A DNA stretch of 64,000 nt from contig NC_087072.1 of assembly GCF_026151205.1 (NCBI RefSeq), positions 19,055,103 through 19,119,102 of the forward strand. Direction: 5' to 3'. This document shows, piece by piece, positions 30,241 to 40,911 of this stretch. The number at the start of each line of letters is the position of its first letter. Position 1 is the stretch's first letter. Both the position numbers and the translations under genes were made by a program. The notes beneath the pieces were generated by a model. It saw only the letters and a program-made list of their open reading frames with translations, made no database searches and had not been told where the DNA came from. This DNA is from Bolinopsis microptera (taxonomy: Eukaryota > Ctenophora > Tentaculata > Lobata > Bolinopsidae).

Positions 30241-33200
30241 CACACGGAAATGGATTGTGCGCCTGCAGACGGGCGTGTTAGTCTGCTGACAGCTGGAAAG
30301 ACTGCTGACGTCAGGGAAAGTGCTGATGACGATTGGGGAAAGACTCGATGACTTCAGGGAAAGAACTGATGACTCCTGTGAAAGAGCAGAGTACGTAACT
30401 GCCTCAGTAAGGCTCCTCGTACAGACAAATCACACTACGTCAACTAAAAGAGAATGCCCCAAGACCTCCGATCAGGTGGGGAGGATCAAAGGTCAACCCG
30501 GATTTAACGATGAAGGATCTTTGAGAGAATTTGACAATAGTACTTGTCAGTGGTGTAAGCGAATGTTCAAACAGATCAACAAACATCTCTGGAGATGCAA
30601 AATGAGACCGGCGGAGCTCGAACCCGAACCTTTGGTGAGGATAGATGATATCCGTAATACTATGTCGGAGCAGGAACCTAGCCAGGAACACAACCACAGA
30701 GCTACAAAGGAACCTGCCTGCTCAGACTTGCGTTTTCAGTTCATAGATCATGAACCGCCCAACATCGAGATTGAGGTTACAAAGAAGCTTAAATTACCAC
30801 AAGCAGCAGAGAGAGGAATATGGAAAGGAATAGATGAAGATTTGGTTATGCTTTGTCACGAGATCGTAGAGAAGGATGAGGCGATCAGGCTTCAAAAGAC
30901 TGAAGGGAGAATCTACAGCTACCTGGAATATAGATTTGGGGAAGAGAAGAGGATATTCGAACAGAAACAGCAGAGAGAGGACAGGGAGACTAAGGCGATT
31001 AGGGTTTCTAAGAGGATAGCAAAGAAAGATATGAGGTCGGCAAAGAGGAGTAAGGACACTAACGCTACAGCCACAGCGAAAAGAGAGTACCTCCGGCTGG
31101 TGCGGCTCCACAACAAAAGTCGACGCAATGAGCTCAAGAAGAAGAGGGGCAAGCAGGAGAAGAAAGAGCAGGATAAGTTTAAGAAGAACCCGTATGACTA
31201 CAGCAAGAAGCTACTTAATGGTAAGCAGAACAACGCACCGCCAAGCTTCTCTAAGGAAGAAGCAGACAGGTTCTTCAAGAAGGAGTATAAGGACACGGAC
31301 AGAGGTGCAATCTACACTAAGTTGGAAGGCCTTCCTGAGGCCAAGCCCCCAGTAGTTAAGTTCGAGCTGACAAAGCTGGACAAGGAAGATTTCGATGCAA
31401 AGCTGAAGAGCAGGCGTAATAAGTCATCCCCTGGTCCAAACGGTGTACCATATGTGGTGTATAAGAGATGCCCGAGAACCGCACACATGATCTTCCAAAC
31501 CCTATCTACCCTGTGGGACAAGAAGATAGTGCCACTACAATGGCGATTTGGTGAAGCAGTCCTTATCCCAAAGACTGAGGATCTGTCAGACCCAAGCAAG
31601 TTCAGGAATATTACAAAGACGAACACCAGCGGCAAGTTGAACATGGGAATTCTAGCAGACAAGATGCTGGATTATATGGTGTCTAATAAGTACATAGACA
31701 AGTCAGTTCAGAAGGGCTTTCTGAAGAAGACTCCTGGTTGTCTTGAACACACCCAAGTGCTTATGGAAGAACTAAAAGACGCCAAATCTACTAGACGTCA
31801 GATATTCGTTGTCTGGGTGGATTTAATGAATGCATATGGCAGAGTCCCACACAACTTGATCCTCTATGCCCTCCGGCATTACAAATTCCCTGAATGGCTC
31901 ATAGATTACATGTTTAAGTACTATGATGAACTGATTGTAAGGGTGGTAACCAAAGACTGGAAGTCAAATTGGTTCTACTACATGTTAGGCCTCTTTCAAG
32001 GAGACCCTCTTTCAGTAGTGTTGTTCCTGATTGTATTCAACTTACTGTTAGATCTTCTACAAGATCAAAAAGAACTGGGTTATAAGCCCTCCTTTAGCTC
32101 GCAACCTACATCGAATCGGGCTTTTGCAGATGACCTAACACTTATGTCCTCCAGACTAGAGAAGGTAAAGAAGCAGATAGAGTTGATGGAGCAGTTTTTG
32201 GATTGGAGTAGGAAAATGAAGGCCAAGCCTAGCAAGTGTGTCTCCCTGGGAATGAAGGTGATAGATGGTACGTACCAGGCTTATGACCCAGAGATATTGA
32301 TTGACGGCCAGATAATCAGCTATGTAGGAAACAACCCGATTAAGTTCCTGGGCCACTGGATCTATGTCGATCTAGGGTTAAATGACACTAAACAACGGAT
32401 TGAAGACAAACTAAAAACTCTGTTTCAGACAGTGGATGAGTGTGGTCTCAACGGTGTCATGAAGTGTTGGATCTACAATAACATGCTGACTAGCAAGATG
32501 TCCTGGGATCTGATGATTTACAACCTTCCTGTAAGTTTTGTGTACGAACTGGATGCTATCTGCACCAGATTCTTGAAGAAGTGGTTGGGTGTTACTAGAT
32601 CAATTACTGTGACAGTCCTGTACAGGAGCAAGGATTACTTCGGGCTAAACTTGAAGAAGCTGAGTGACTTATACAAGTCTCTTCAGGTATCAAAGGGACA
32701 CGCCCTGAAGAACAGTGATGACACCAAAGTTGTAGAAGCCTATAATAAGAAGAGAGAGAAACAGGAGAACAGCCCGAGATGGTCTTATACAACGGAGCTG
32801 ACGGCAAGAGAGCGAGATCTTTACTTCCAGGAGTTGGTTGGAGTAGTGACTAAAGACCGAGTAGGACTCGGATGCAAACCAAAGTTGACTGAGAGGCAGA
32901 AGCTAAGACAACTGGTAGAATCGGTGTCAGAGAACGACATGCTAGTCACCCTGGTAAACAAGGGAGTACAGGGCAAGTTCTTGACATGGGAGAACACGAT
33001 GCAGTTAGACTTAGGATGGAACAGCCTTATCTACAACTACAAGATGAGCCCGGCTCTCCTTAAATTCCACCTAAACTCGACACACGACGTGGCTAATACC
33101 CCTGCAAACATGAAATTGTGGAACTACTCGAGTACATGAAATTGTGCACTTTGTGGATGGAAGACGTGCAACATCAAGCACATCCTAGCCGTCTGCAGTG

Positions 33201-34027
33201 TAGCAAGAAACTCCAAAAGGTACAACTGGAGACATGACAACGTCCTACGTGTTATAGCCGGAGCCTTGCTTGACCAACTCAAGATGTACAATTCCTCAGG
33301 TTCCACGACCTTCGACAAAGAATGGATACGGTTCAAGTCGAAGGATGGGAAGTATGAACACCCAAAGCCAAAGTTGAGGAAGGATAGGCCCTTTGAAAGA
33401 GCGAAAGACTGGAAGCTGATATGGGACGAGGATACACTACCTGCCCAGTTCCCACAGCACATCTACAACACAGCGGAGAGACCCGACATTGTAGTATGGT
33501 CGGATAGTTTGAGAGAAGTAGTTCTGATTGAACTGACTTGTGGTGACGAGAGTAACTTCAGTGACCAAGTAGCACGTAAAGAAGCACGCTACAACAGAGA
33601 GCTGATTCCTGGCATCGACGGGTGCGGTTGGAAAGCTCTGCTCTTTACGGTAGAGATTGGGTGTAGGGGCTTCTGGCACCATACTGTACCAGCTCTATTT
33701 AACTACTTTGGATTGGCGAAGAGAACGAAGAATAAAGCCCTGAATGAGGCTGCTTTGGTCGCTCTTCGATGTTCCTATACAATCTGGTTAGCCCGCGACA
33801 ACAAGAAATGGTCTACCTGCTACGACATCGCAAGGAGGCCAGAAGTCATAAACTGTGAAAGCTGAGTGTTGGGCCCATAAAACATGTTGAAAGCTGCAAC
33901 CAGGATCACAAGTACTGGTGGAATACAGAATGACTTGCTAATCAGATTGATAGATGGAGTTGCTATCGAAAGATATAGAACTCAGGTAAACATCTAACCT
34001 GTAATAGTTTATTGTTGATTTTTCTCA
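30241..34027 (+). mobile_element. RLE-type LINE, copy 2 (apparently full length)
   Basis: Follows copy 1 without any spacer and ends at the same 3' terminal base. 5' UTR of about 85 bases with GATGAC/GGGAAAG repeats. It sits against the 3' end of LINE-D: only 24 bases separate its end (34027) from the LINE-D ORF2 stop. The family has no poly(A), as in R2-type elements. Clade within the R2 superfamily (Hero, NeSL, R4 or other) is not resolved by eye. Confidence 0.88.
30326..33865 (+). pseudogene. RLE-LINE copy 2 protein, complete but with one nonsense codon
   Basis: From the ATG at 30326 the frame covers an N-terminal zinc finger (CQWC...H...C, about 30547-30600), a Lys/Arg-rich helical region (about residues 190-310, likely nucleic-acid binding), the RT (SPGPNGVPYVVYKR, VVWVDLMNAYGRVPH, QGDPLSV, FADD at 600-603), the CCHC knuckle and the RLE. 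A TGA at 33137-33139 in place of GGA interrupts it just before the knuckle; the frame then continues to 33865. Without it the protein would be about 1,179 residues, normal for R2-type LINEs. Copy 1 still has the Gly codon, so the stop arose after the two copies separated or is a sequence error. Confidence 0.88.
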
Positions 34028-34051
34028 TCAACGTATGTTGTACCAAATTAT

Positions 34052-37000
34052 TTAAATTTCTAAAAGTACGAAATTTGAGTTGTCCCAGTCCTTGTCATCC
34101 GGTTTATGTGCTTGTGCAGTAAGCACATGCTTGTTGACTGTAGACTTGAATGAATTTAGGAATTTGTCTTGTAGGCAAGTGGTGACATATTTTATGTCCT
34201 TGTTAATAATGTTGACTGTTTGGTTATATAACTTAGGCCCAATGTAAGAAATGCTCTTGTCTGAATTACATAAACGGTTAAATGGTACTGCAAAGAACTC
34301 AGGTTCTCTTCTAGGTGCGTTTAAGTTTGAAACAGTGAACATTCTTATAATATTTGGTGGTGCAGTGTTAGAATAAACTTTGTGCATTAAGCATAATATA
34401 CATTTAGCTATCACGTTCGGTAAAGCTAATACTTCAAGTTTATTGAAAATTTCCTTTGTGTGTGAAGGTGTGCTATTCAGATCTTTGTCATAAAAATAGC
34501 GGTGGTATTGGTTATCTGCAGCGCGAATGCCCTTTTTCTGGGCCGAGAAGACTCTTTTAACGGAGTTTAGCGATCTTGTTCCCCAAACTGTGCAGCAGTA
34601 GTACAAGTGAGACTGAACAAAGCTGTTGTATATCAACTTGAGTGCTTTGTTAGGTACTGAGCCTTTGAGTTTGTAGAGAATACCCGCATTTCTAGATACT
34701 TTAGTGGCTAAATGTCTAATGTGGTGGGCCCAATTTAGCTTAGTATCAATGATCACGCCAAGAAACTTTTCGTGATAACTTTGCTTTAGTCGCTCACCTC
34801 CCATGTAGATTTCTATATCCTTAGTTTTTTTATTTGTAAAGATCATATATTTAGTTTTGCTAGCATTTAATTTAAGCCCGTTATTAGTAGCCCAATCAAT
34901 TATCAAAGTCAGAATCTCATTCACCAATGCATTAAGTTGTTCAAATGTATCTGTACTTATTATTAGGTTTGCGTCGTCAGCGAAATAAATATGTTTAGCT
35001 AAATTACTAATCTGAGGAAGGTCGTTGATGTAGATTATGAACAGAATTGGTCCGAGAATGGAGCCCTGTGGTACTCCGTAGTTAAGTTTGAGGTGAGAGG
35101 ACTTGCAGTTGTTGACGCTCACGTATTGCTCTCTATCGGTTAGATATGAGTGAAACCAAGATAAAGCCAACCCCCGAACTCCATAGTGCTCAAGTTTTCT
35201 CAGAAGAATACTGCTGTCAACCATGTCAAAGGCCTTGCTGTAGTCCAATAGAAGCAGTGCTGTGACCTGCTTTTTTTCTAGTGCCCTGTGAATATGGTTT
35301 TGGGCTTCTAGTAAAGCATGTTCGCAGCTGTGCCCAGCCCGAAATCCGTATTGAGAGTCAAATAGGATTTTCTCTGTCTTTAAGTGATCTAATAGTCGCG
35401 CTTGCATAATTTTTTCAAAGATTTTTGAGAAACATGAGAGTAGTGAGATAGGTCGATAGTTTGAAACTTCAGCACGTGACCCACCTTTGTGAAGTGGAAC
35501 TACTTTCGCGATTTTCAATTTATGCGGAAACTTCCCCTGATGTAGAGACGCAGAGACTAGGCAGCTAAGCACTGGTGCAAGTATATTGCTCACTTTTTTC
35601 AGGGGAAGTATACTCATATCAGAAGTCGACTTAATCTTCAAACCCTTAACTATTTCAATTATTTCTGATGCGGACGAATCTTCTAGATTCATGCTCCGCT
35701 GGCATTTGCTATCTTGAGTTTCTGTTACGATAGTCCTGCCCTCAGAGCATACGAGACCATTTTCTCTCTTAAGAGTCTCAGCTATATTGCAGAAATAGTC
35801 ATTGAAGCTATTCGCAATTTGCTGAGAATCTGTTATCTCGCTCCCATTATAGTTAATTTTGTTTATCTTAATTTTGCCTTTTTTTTTCTGTTTAACAAGT
35901 TATTAACCATTTGCCATTGTTTTCTGCTGTCGCTAGAATATTTTGTAAAGTACGCGTTGTAATATTTGTTTTTGGCCTTATCCACGTGTTTATTCACAAA
36001 TTTCTTCATTTTCTTGTACCTAATATCATTTTCAGTGGTCGGGTTTGTGACAAAATCTTCATAAAATTTATTTTTGCGATCACATGCGCACCGTAACCAT
36101 TCTTGGATCCACGGCTTTGTGTTTTTACGGCGGCCTGGTTTACTCTTTTTTGCCTTAATTGGGAAATTTCGGTCGTATAGTTCACTATATTTTTTATCGA
36201 AAGCCTCAAATTTTTCATCTACAGAATCATAGTTATTAACCAAGTTCCAGTCTACCGCAGAAATGTCGTTCTCGAACTTTTGGATACTGTCATCGTTTAT
36301 TACTCGAGAAGACATTTCTGTTGTATCTTCTTGAAGTTTACAACTGAGCCTATTCTGATCAACCATGATTGTGACAAAAGTTGCCAAGTGGTCAGAGATT
36401 GACTCAGAAATTACTCCCGATTTTGTAACAGCGTGGCAATTATTGACGAAAATATGGTCAATGATTGTCGCACTGTGATCTGTGACTCTAGTTGGTCTAG
36501 ATATCACAGGAGCGAACCCATGCTCTGCTAGAGTGTCCACATACTTAGTGACAGAGTCTATTCTCCCGTAATCTAGTAGGTCTATGTTAGTATCACCGGC
36601 CAGTATGATATTTTTGTTTCGATGTCTTGCTAAGTTACGGAGGAAAATTTTTAATTGTTCAAGGAAACCATTCAAATCTCCACTTGGAGAGCGATATATA
36701 TTACATATTAACGCGTTTTTGTGCCCTTTCAAGGTAAGTTCTGCAACCAAGAATTCTCCTATCTTAGGATTATCGTGGCAACATAGAGCGCTCTTAACGT
36801 TTATGTCAGATAATTCACATAGTTTTTTGTTAACATATATAACTAATCCTCCACCACGATTTGACGCTCTGGCGGGAGTCTGAACATACGGTGGATAGAA
36901 ACCGTCTAGTTCGAGCTCCTCTCCCTGAAAAGGCAAACATTCCGTGTTACAATTTGTTTCATTGAAGCAGAGAACGTCGTATTTTGTGTATTGATCTATA

Positions 37001-37662
37001 TTCTCCCGAAATTCTTCAATGTTCCCATTAAGTGACCTAACGTTTAGCGAGAAAAGTTTTAATTCATACTCCTTCGTATTTTTTATTGCTTTCGCGGTAT
37101 AGTATTTGCAGTTATTTAGAAGACTAGACGTTGTTTCCCATGGATTCAAATCAGCATCAGTATCATCACGATCACCTATTTGATTTGATAGGTGGTCGCG
37201 ATTAAAGGGGTTAAACCTAATAGTGTTACTGAGATTTATCATGTGAAGCTGTCTAATGGAGACATCATATGCTGGGAAAATTTTTCTCAAGCATTCTTTG
37301 CAGCCTGTTGAGCCAGCAGAACATCTTGTGTGAGATAGGTTGTCACAGTAGCAACATTTGGTCATTTGTCTTACATTCCCAATTTTTGTGCAAGTGTGAC
37401 ATTTTTCTCGTTTATTGGAGACTGGGATTTGTATAGGCCGTGATGGTAATAGAGGCATGACGGCGCCCACTGGAAGAATTTCTGAAATGCAGCTGTAGCA
37501 AGACCATTCTCCAGTAAGTTCAGTTATGTCGCTAGGTGTTAGGTGAGCACATTTTGGGTGATATGTCATATAACAGATACTACAAGTGATGCTTATCTTG
37601 TGTGAGACTAGGCGCTTTGTACAGGCCTTACAGCTATTTTTACTATTTCGGATAACTACCAT
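34052..37662 (-). pseudogene. LINE-D ORF2: two PHD fingers, APE endonuclease and reverse transcriptase (one frameshift)
   Basis: ATG at 37662. First finger C11, C14, C27, C30, H35, C38, C55, C58. A second Cys/His finger follows (CHTC...CCYC...HTRC...CKEC). The endonuclease has LNVRSLNG, FNETN, IYRSPSGD, AGDTNIDLL and SISDHLATF, so the catalytic residues are present. The frame ends at about 35863, soon after a run of nine A (35879-35887). The next frame is open through the A run without stops into the RT (YRPISLLSCFSKIFEK, DYSKAFDMVD, GVPQGSILGPILF, FADD near 34980) and the stop at 34052. Either one base was lost from the run, or the ribosome is meant to shift there; see the separate entry. 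All motifs are otherwise intact. Confidence 0.85.
35879..35887 (-). other. Run of nine A at the LINE-D ORF2 frame break (A AAA AAG heptamer)
   Basis: In the upstream frame the minus strand reads AGA AAA AAA AAG, which contains a slippery A_AAA_AAG. A -1 shift after AAG leads into exactly the frame that carries the reverse transcriptase. No strong stem-loop is evident just downstream, so loss of one A (mutation or base-calling) is the simpler explanation. Confidence 0.55.
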
Positions 37663-38150
37663 TTTTTTTGGCTGTAAATGATACTCTTGTTTAAATGTAG
37701 ATATAGGTTTGCTACTGTATATTAATATATAATAAAGTACACGGAAAAAACAGTTACTGAAAGTATCTACTCCAGATGAGTGAGCCAAGAAAATGGGGCC
37801 AGGGAAGAGTGAGAAAACGTGCGAGGTTTTGTGAACACTCTGTCCGGGTCCCTAACTTCAGCTCCTAACTAGAGAAATCAATTCAGTTAAGTGTTATTCT
37901 GTGGGAATAAGTTTAAAAAGTTAATTGAAGTATGTGAAATGTGAATGTGACTTGTATTCTGTATTTGTAACTTGTAAGTGTATGTACTTAGTGGTCTGAT
38001 TACGTGATTCAAATTAGTAAAGATAAGATTTCGATTAGCCGTAAGCTGGTGCAGATAAGACATGGTTCGTATACTGTACGATTCTTAGTATAAGATTAAT
38101 AATTATGTCCAAATTTTCGATGTAGTATGTTTGTATATTGTATTGCTGTT

Positions 38151-39887
38151 CTAAGGTCTGCCCAATGAAGAAACATACTCCCGTCTTAGCGGCCAGTGTT
38201 TTCGAATTAAGTAGCTGCGCCCCATAAATTCTTTGACACAGGTAGCAAGAGAGCGAGCTATCTCTCTCTTGGACAGTACTGTTAGGTGGATTCCGTTTCC
38301 ATCAGGATCTACAATGACCTCTCTTCTCTGGTATAAAACAGTACAAATATGGTGCGAGTCAAAGAACCATAGCTTGGACACTCTATTGCTTAGTTCAAAA
38401 ATAAAACTGTTAAAAAGCTTAACCTCCTCATTAAGCCACGAGAAACGTGTGAGAACTAAAGAATTAAATATAAAAGTCGTGTTAGGATATTTCTCAATTA
38501 GATAATCAATATTTCTTTTAAAATCACATGAAAGGGAGTGGTGGTGGTGGTCATAGCGAGATAAATCGTTTATACCAGAAGAAATTATGACAATTTTAGA
38601 GCCAGAAATATACTGTTCGTGATCTAAAATTTTGGATAACTGGTACATTTCGCGTTTGATGCAGTGTACGTTAGGAAGGTCGAAAGGAACATCTCTGAGA
38701 AGCGAGTCCGTCAAGAATAATAGACGCTCCTTAGGTTGAGACTGCTCAGTAACTGTAGGCTTATGAATCGGTTCGTGGATCCTCGGGATTTTTTTGCGAG
38801 GGGGGATATTCTGAGAGAGGCGTCTGAACGTAAGCGATATTCTGCAGTCCTGAGTTTCTGGTTGTGGCAATATACCATGCTCCCAGAAATTCTGTGATTC
38901 ACGTGTCATCACATACACACATCCATGATCAAGTTTGTGGATCTGTTGTTTGACCGGACCGACTTTGCTACGAAATACCAGGTCTCTAGAAGCCCCAAGA
39001 CTGAGTGTAATGATGTCACCAGTGACCTCATTTTCATCATCACTGTGGAAGGGTATATGGCACTTGCCGTTTTCATATTTGGTGATTAGACAAGTTACCT
39101 GCTCCTTATTAAACGTAGGGTCATCTAATGCATTCGAAATGTTTGTAAAAATGTGGTCAATAACGGAGTTCTGAGGATAGTTTCTGGCATGATGCACGGT
39201 TGACCCATAGCGGTAATCTGTTGCTCCGAAGTACTGTACGGATCGGGATGCGATTCTGCGGAAGTTCATGCCCTTGCAGATGTCCATCCAATTAATGTCA
39301 TTAAAGTTCACACTTAGATTACATACCGGAGTAGGTAGAGCTGCGGAGGGTGAGCTGATTACTAACTGTGGTTGGGCTGGAGCAGAAGGGAGTGCGCTGT
39401 TTCTGACGCAGTCTGCGGTTGTTCTCCGAACTTCTGTCTTGTAGTCCTCTAGTGTTGTTTCTGCCTTCTCCAGCAAACCGGAAAAATGGTTCATTAACGA
39501 ATCTATTTTAGCGACATCTACCGTAAACGAATTGATAAAGTTAGCATTTTTACAATCGTTCTCCAGTTTTTGTTTCAATAGAACTTTACGTTTTGAAGTC
39601 TTAGTGTTGGATTTAATCCCTAAATCAATTCCCAGTGAATTGTTGTACGATATTTCGTGCGCCATGTGCTCGTCCTTAACGTGCTCGAACAGATCGAGAC
39701 ATAGTTTAGGTGACAGGGTAGGAAGCCACTGTCCAAAAGTTATGTCTGTTTGAGTACTAACGCACATACCGTGTGTGGTAGGGGTTGCCAGGCAGTGTTC
39801 TGTAGAGGTAGTGGTATGGGCACCACTACCTGGCAGCCCGGAGTCCGAAGAGATGATGTCCATATTAGGAGTTGGTTGGATGTACAT
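38151..39887 (-). CDS. LINE-D ORF1: AlkB-like dioxygenase fused to SGNH hydrolase
   Basis: 578 residues from a true ATG, uninterrupted. Residues 1-160 are polar with a possible coiled coil (about 120-160) and no PHD finger. Residues about 205-360 are AlkB-like: SVQYFGATDYRYG, then H281-x-D283 in PFHSDDENE, a TLSLGASRDLVFRS strand, H337 in WEHGIL, and R349-x-S-x-T-x-R355. The spacing H281 to H337 (56) equals that of E. coli AlkB (H131 to H187). Residues about 388-560 are SGNH-like: LTDSLL (Ser395), SGIND (438-441) and NGIHL, where Asn531 stands at the usual Asp position before His534. So the dioxygenase motifs are complete while the esterase triad may be altered. About 490 bases separate it from ORF2. 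Confidence 0.83.
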   Translation of the reverse strand: MYIQPTPNMDIISSDSGLPGSGAHTTTSTEHCLATPTTHGMCVSTQTDITFGQWLPTLSPKLCLDLFEHVKDEHMAHEISYNNSLGIDLGIKSNTKTSKRKVLLKQKLENDCKNANFINSFTVDVAKIDSLMNHFSGLLEKAETTLEDYKTEVRRTTADCVRNSALPSAPAQPQLVISSPSAALPTPVCNLSVNFNDINWMDICKGMNFRRIASRSVQYFGATDYRYGSTVHHARNYPQNSVIDHIFTNISNALDDPTFNKEQVTCLITKYENGKCHIPFHSDDENEVTGDIITLSLGASRDLVFRSKVGPVKQQIHKLDHGCVYVMTRESQNFWEHGILPQPETQDCRISLTFRRLSQNIPPRKKIPRIHEPIHKPTVTEQSQPKERLLFLTDSLLRDVPFDLPNVHCIKREMYQLSKILDHEQYISGSKIVIISSGINDLSRYDHHHHSLSCDFKRNIDYLIEKYPNTTFIFNSLVLTRFSWLNEEVKLFNSFIFELSNRVSKLWFFDSHHICTVLYQRREVIVDPDGNGIHLTVLSKREIARSLATCVKEFMGRSYLIRKHWPLRREYVSSLGRP

Positions 39888-39950
39888 TTGTTGTAAATTT
39901 GAGTGTAAGGCAGTCTTATCAGCACCAGCTTACAATCTATCGGCAGCTTA

Positions 39951-40194
39951 TCAAACTATACTAGCGATTTAAAAGCATGCGTAATACATAAAACTCAATA
40001 AATGCCTACCCAACCAAGAATTTAGGAGGCAAGGGTGGGTGCGTAAACTTTACGGTCTGCACTCTCCGATCCTGTATCACCCTGGATTCTTTTTGACGTA
40101 TTTTTGTATTAGGTATATACCTTCTATCCATTCTCTTGCTACTCCAAGTCCCCTAAGATATCTGGTAAAAAGGTCCTGCTAGTTATATATAAAA
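39951..40194. other. Spacer between LINE-D and LINE-C 3' copy
   Basis: No feature recognised. AT-rich with a short GC patch. The 13-base word CTCTCCGATCCTG here also occurs, inverted, at about 6450. Confidence 0.4.
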
Positions 40195-40595
40195 TATATT
40201 TATGTTTGCTTTAATTGATACTAAATAAAATTGTTGTTTTCTTGAAATTGTTGTTTTCTTGCCATTGGTGAACTATCATGAAGACGATTATTATAGTGCT
40301 CTCTCTGTCCATCTTCTTGTGAAATTTCTTCTCCTTCAGCTGCAGCCTCTACTACTCACTCTACTGCCTCATCTTCTGGACGTCTCTTTAGTTTAGTTGA
40401 GGATTCTCAACACCCACTTTCAAGTCAAGTACTCTCGACCCACTTAGTCCACATGCCTTGAAAAACTTACAGCACTGTATTTTTAATGGTCTGAGTTCCT
40501 AATACTCGCCAAAGATGGTTCCTCTAGTCAATTGTAGGAGAATAGAAAGCTCAACAACAAATTAGTTGGCTGCATTTTTTTGATTTTATTAGGTG

Positions 40596-40889
40596 ACTAG
40601 AAAACCCGTGGTCACAGGGAGAAAGCTAATACTCAAATAGTATTTTTTGTTTGTAAGTTTAAATCGCGTCAAAAAATATCCGTCACAACCAAAAATACAG
40701 CCGATCTAAATGTTGCTCGTACTAAACACAGCGTAATATCAACAAAACCGATCAAAATGACGTTAAAACAATCATTGCATGTGCACGTGCGTGTAATAAC
40801 TCAATAACCCTCGTTACCATGGTTACTTTGCAACCTTTTGCTTTTTCTTTTTTTTTGCACGTGGGCAATTTTCTGAATTATAGTAGAGA
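40596..40889 (+). mobile_element. 294-bp insertion G (GACTAGAAAACCCGTGGTC family), copy 1
   Basis: Flanked by TAGGT at 40591-40595 and 40890-40894; the empty site in LINE-C near 6700 has one TAGGT. No terminal inverted repeat is visible. The first ~170 bases have an inverted relative at 43738-43915 sharing CCCGTGGTCACAGGGAG and AAAAAATATCCGTC. No coding capacity. A SINE or a Helitron fragment are both possible; I cannot decide. Confidence 0.78.
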
Positions 40890-40911
40890 TAGGTCCTAGT
40901 ATTTATCCCTA

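Larger units (their letters stand above)
34028..39950 (-). mobile_element. LINE-D: CR1-like non-LTR retrotransposon with AlkB-SGNH ORF1
   Basis: ORF1 at 39887-38151, then about 490 bases, then ORF2 at 37662-34052. The inter-ORF gap is much longer than the 13 bases in LINE-A or the 4-base overlap in LINE-B. The 3' UTR is cut to 24 bases by the neighbouring RLE-LINE. The 5' end is not clearly marked; I place it near 39950. ORF2 is broken once, at a run of nine A. Confidence 0.82.
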
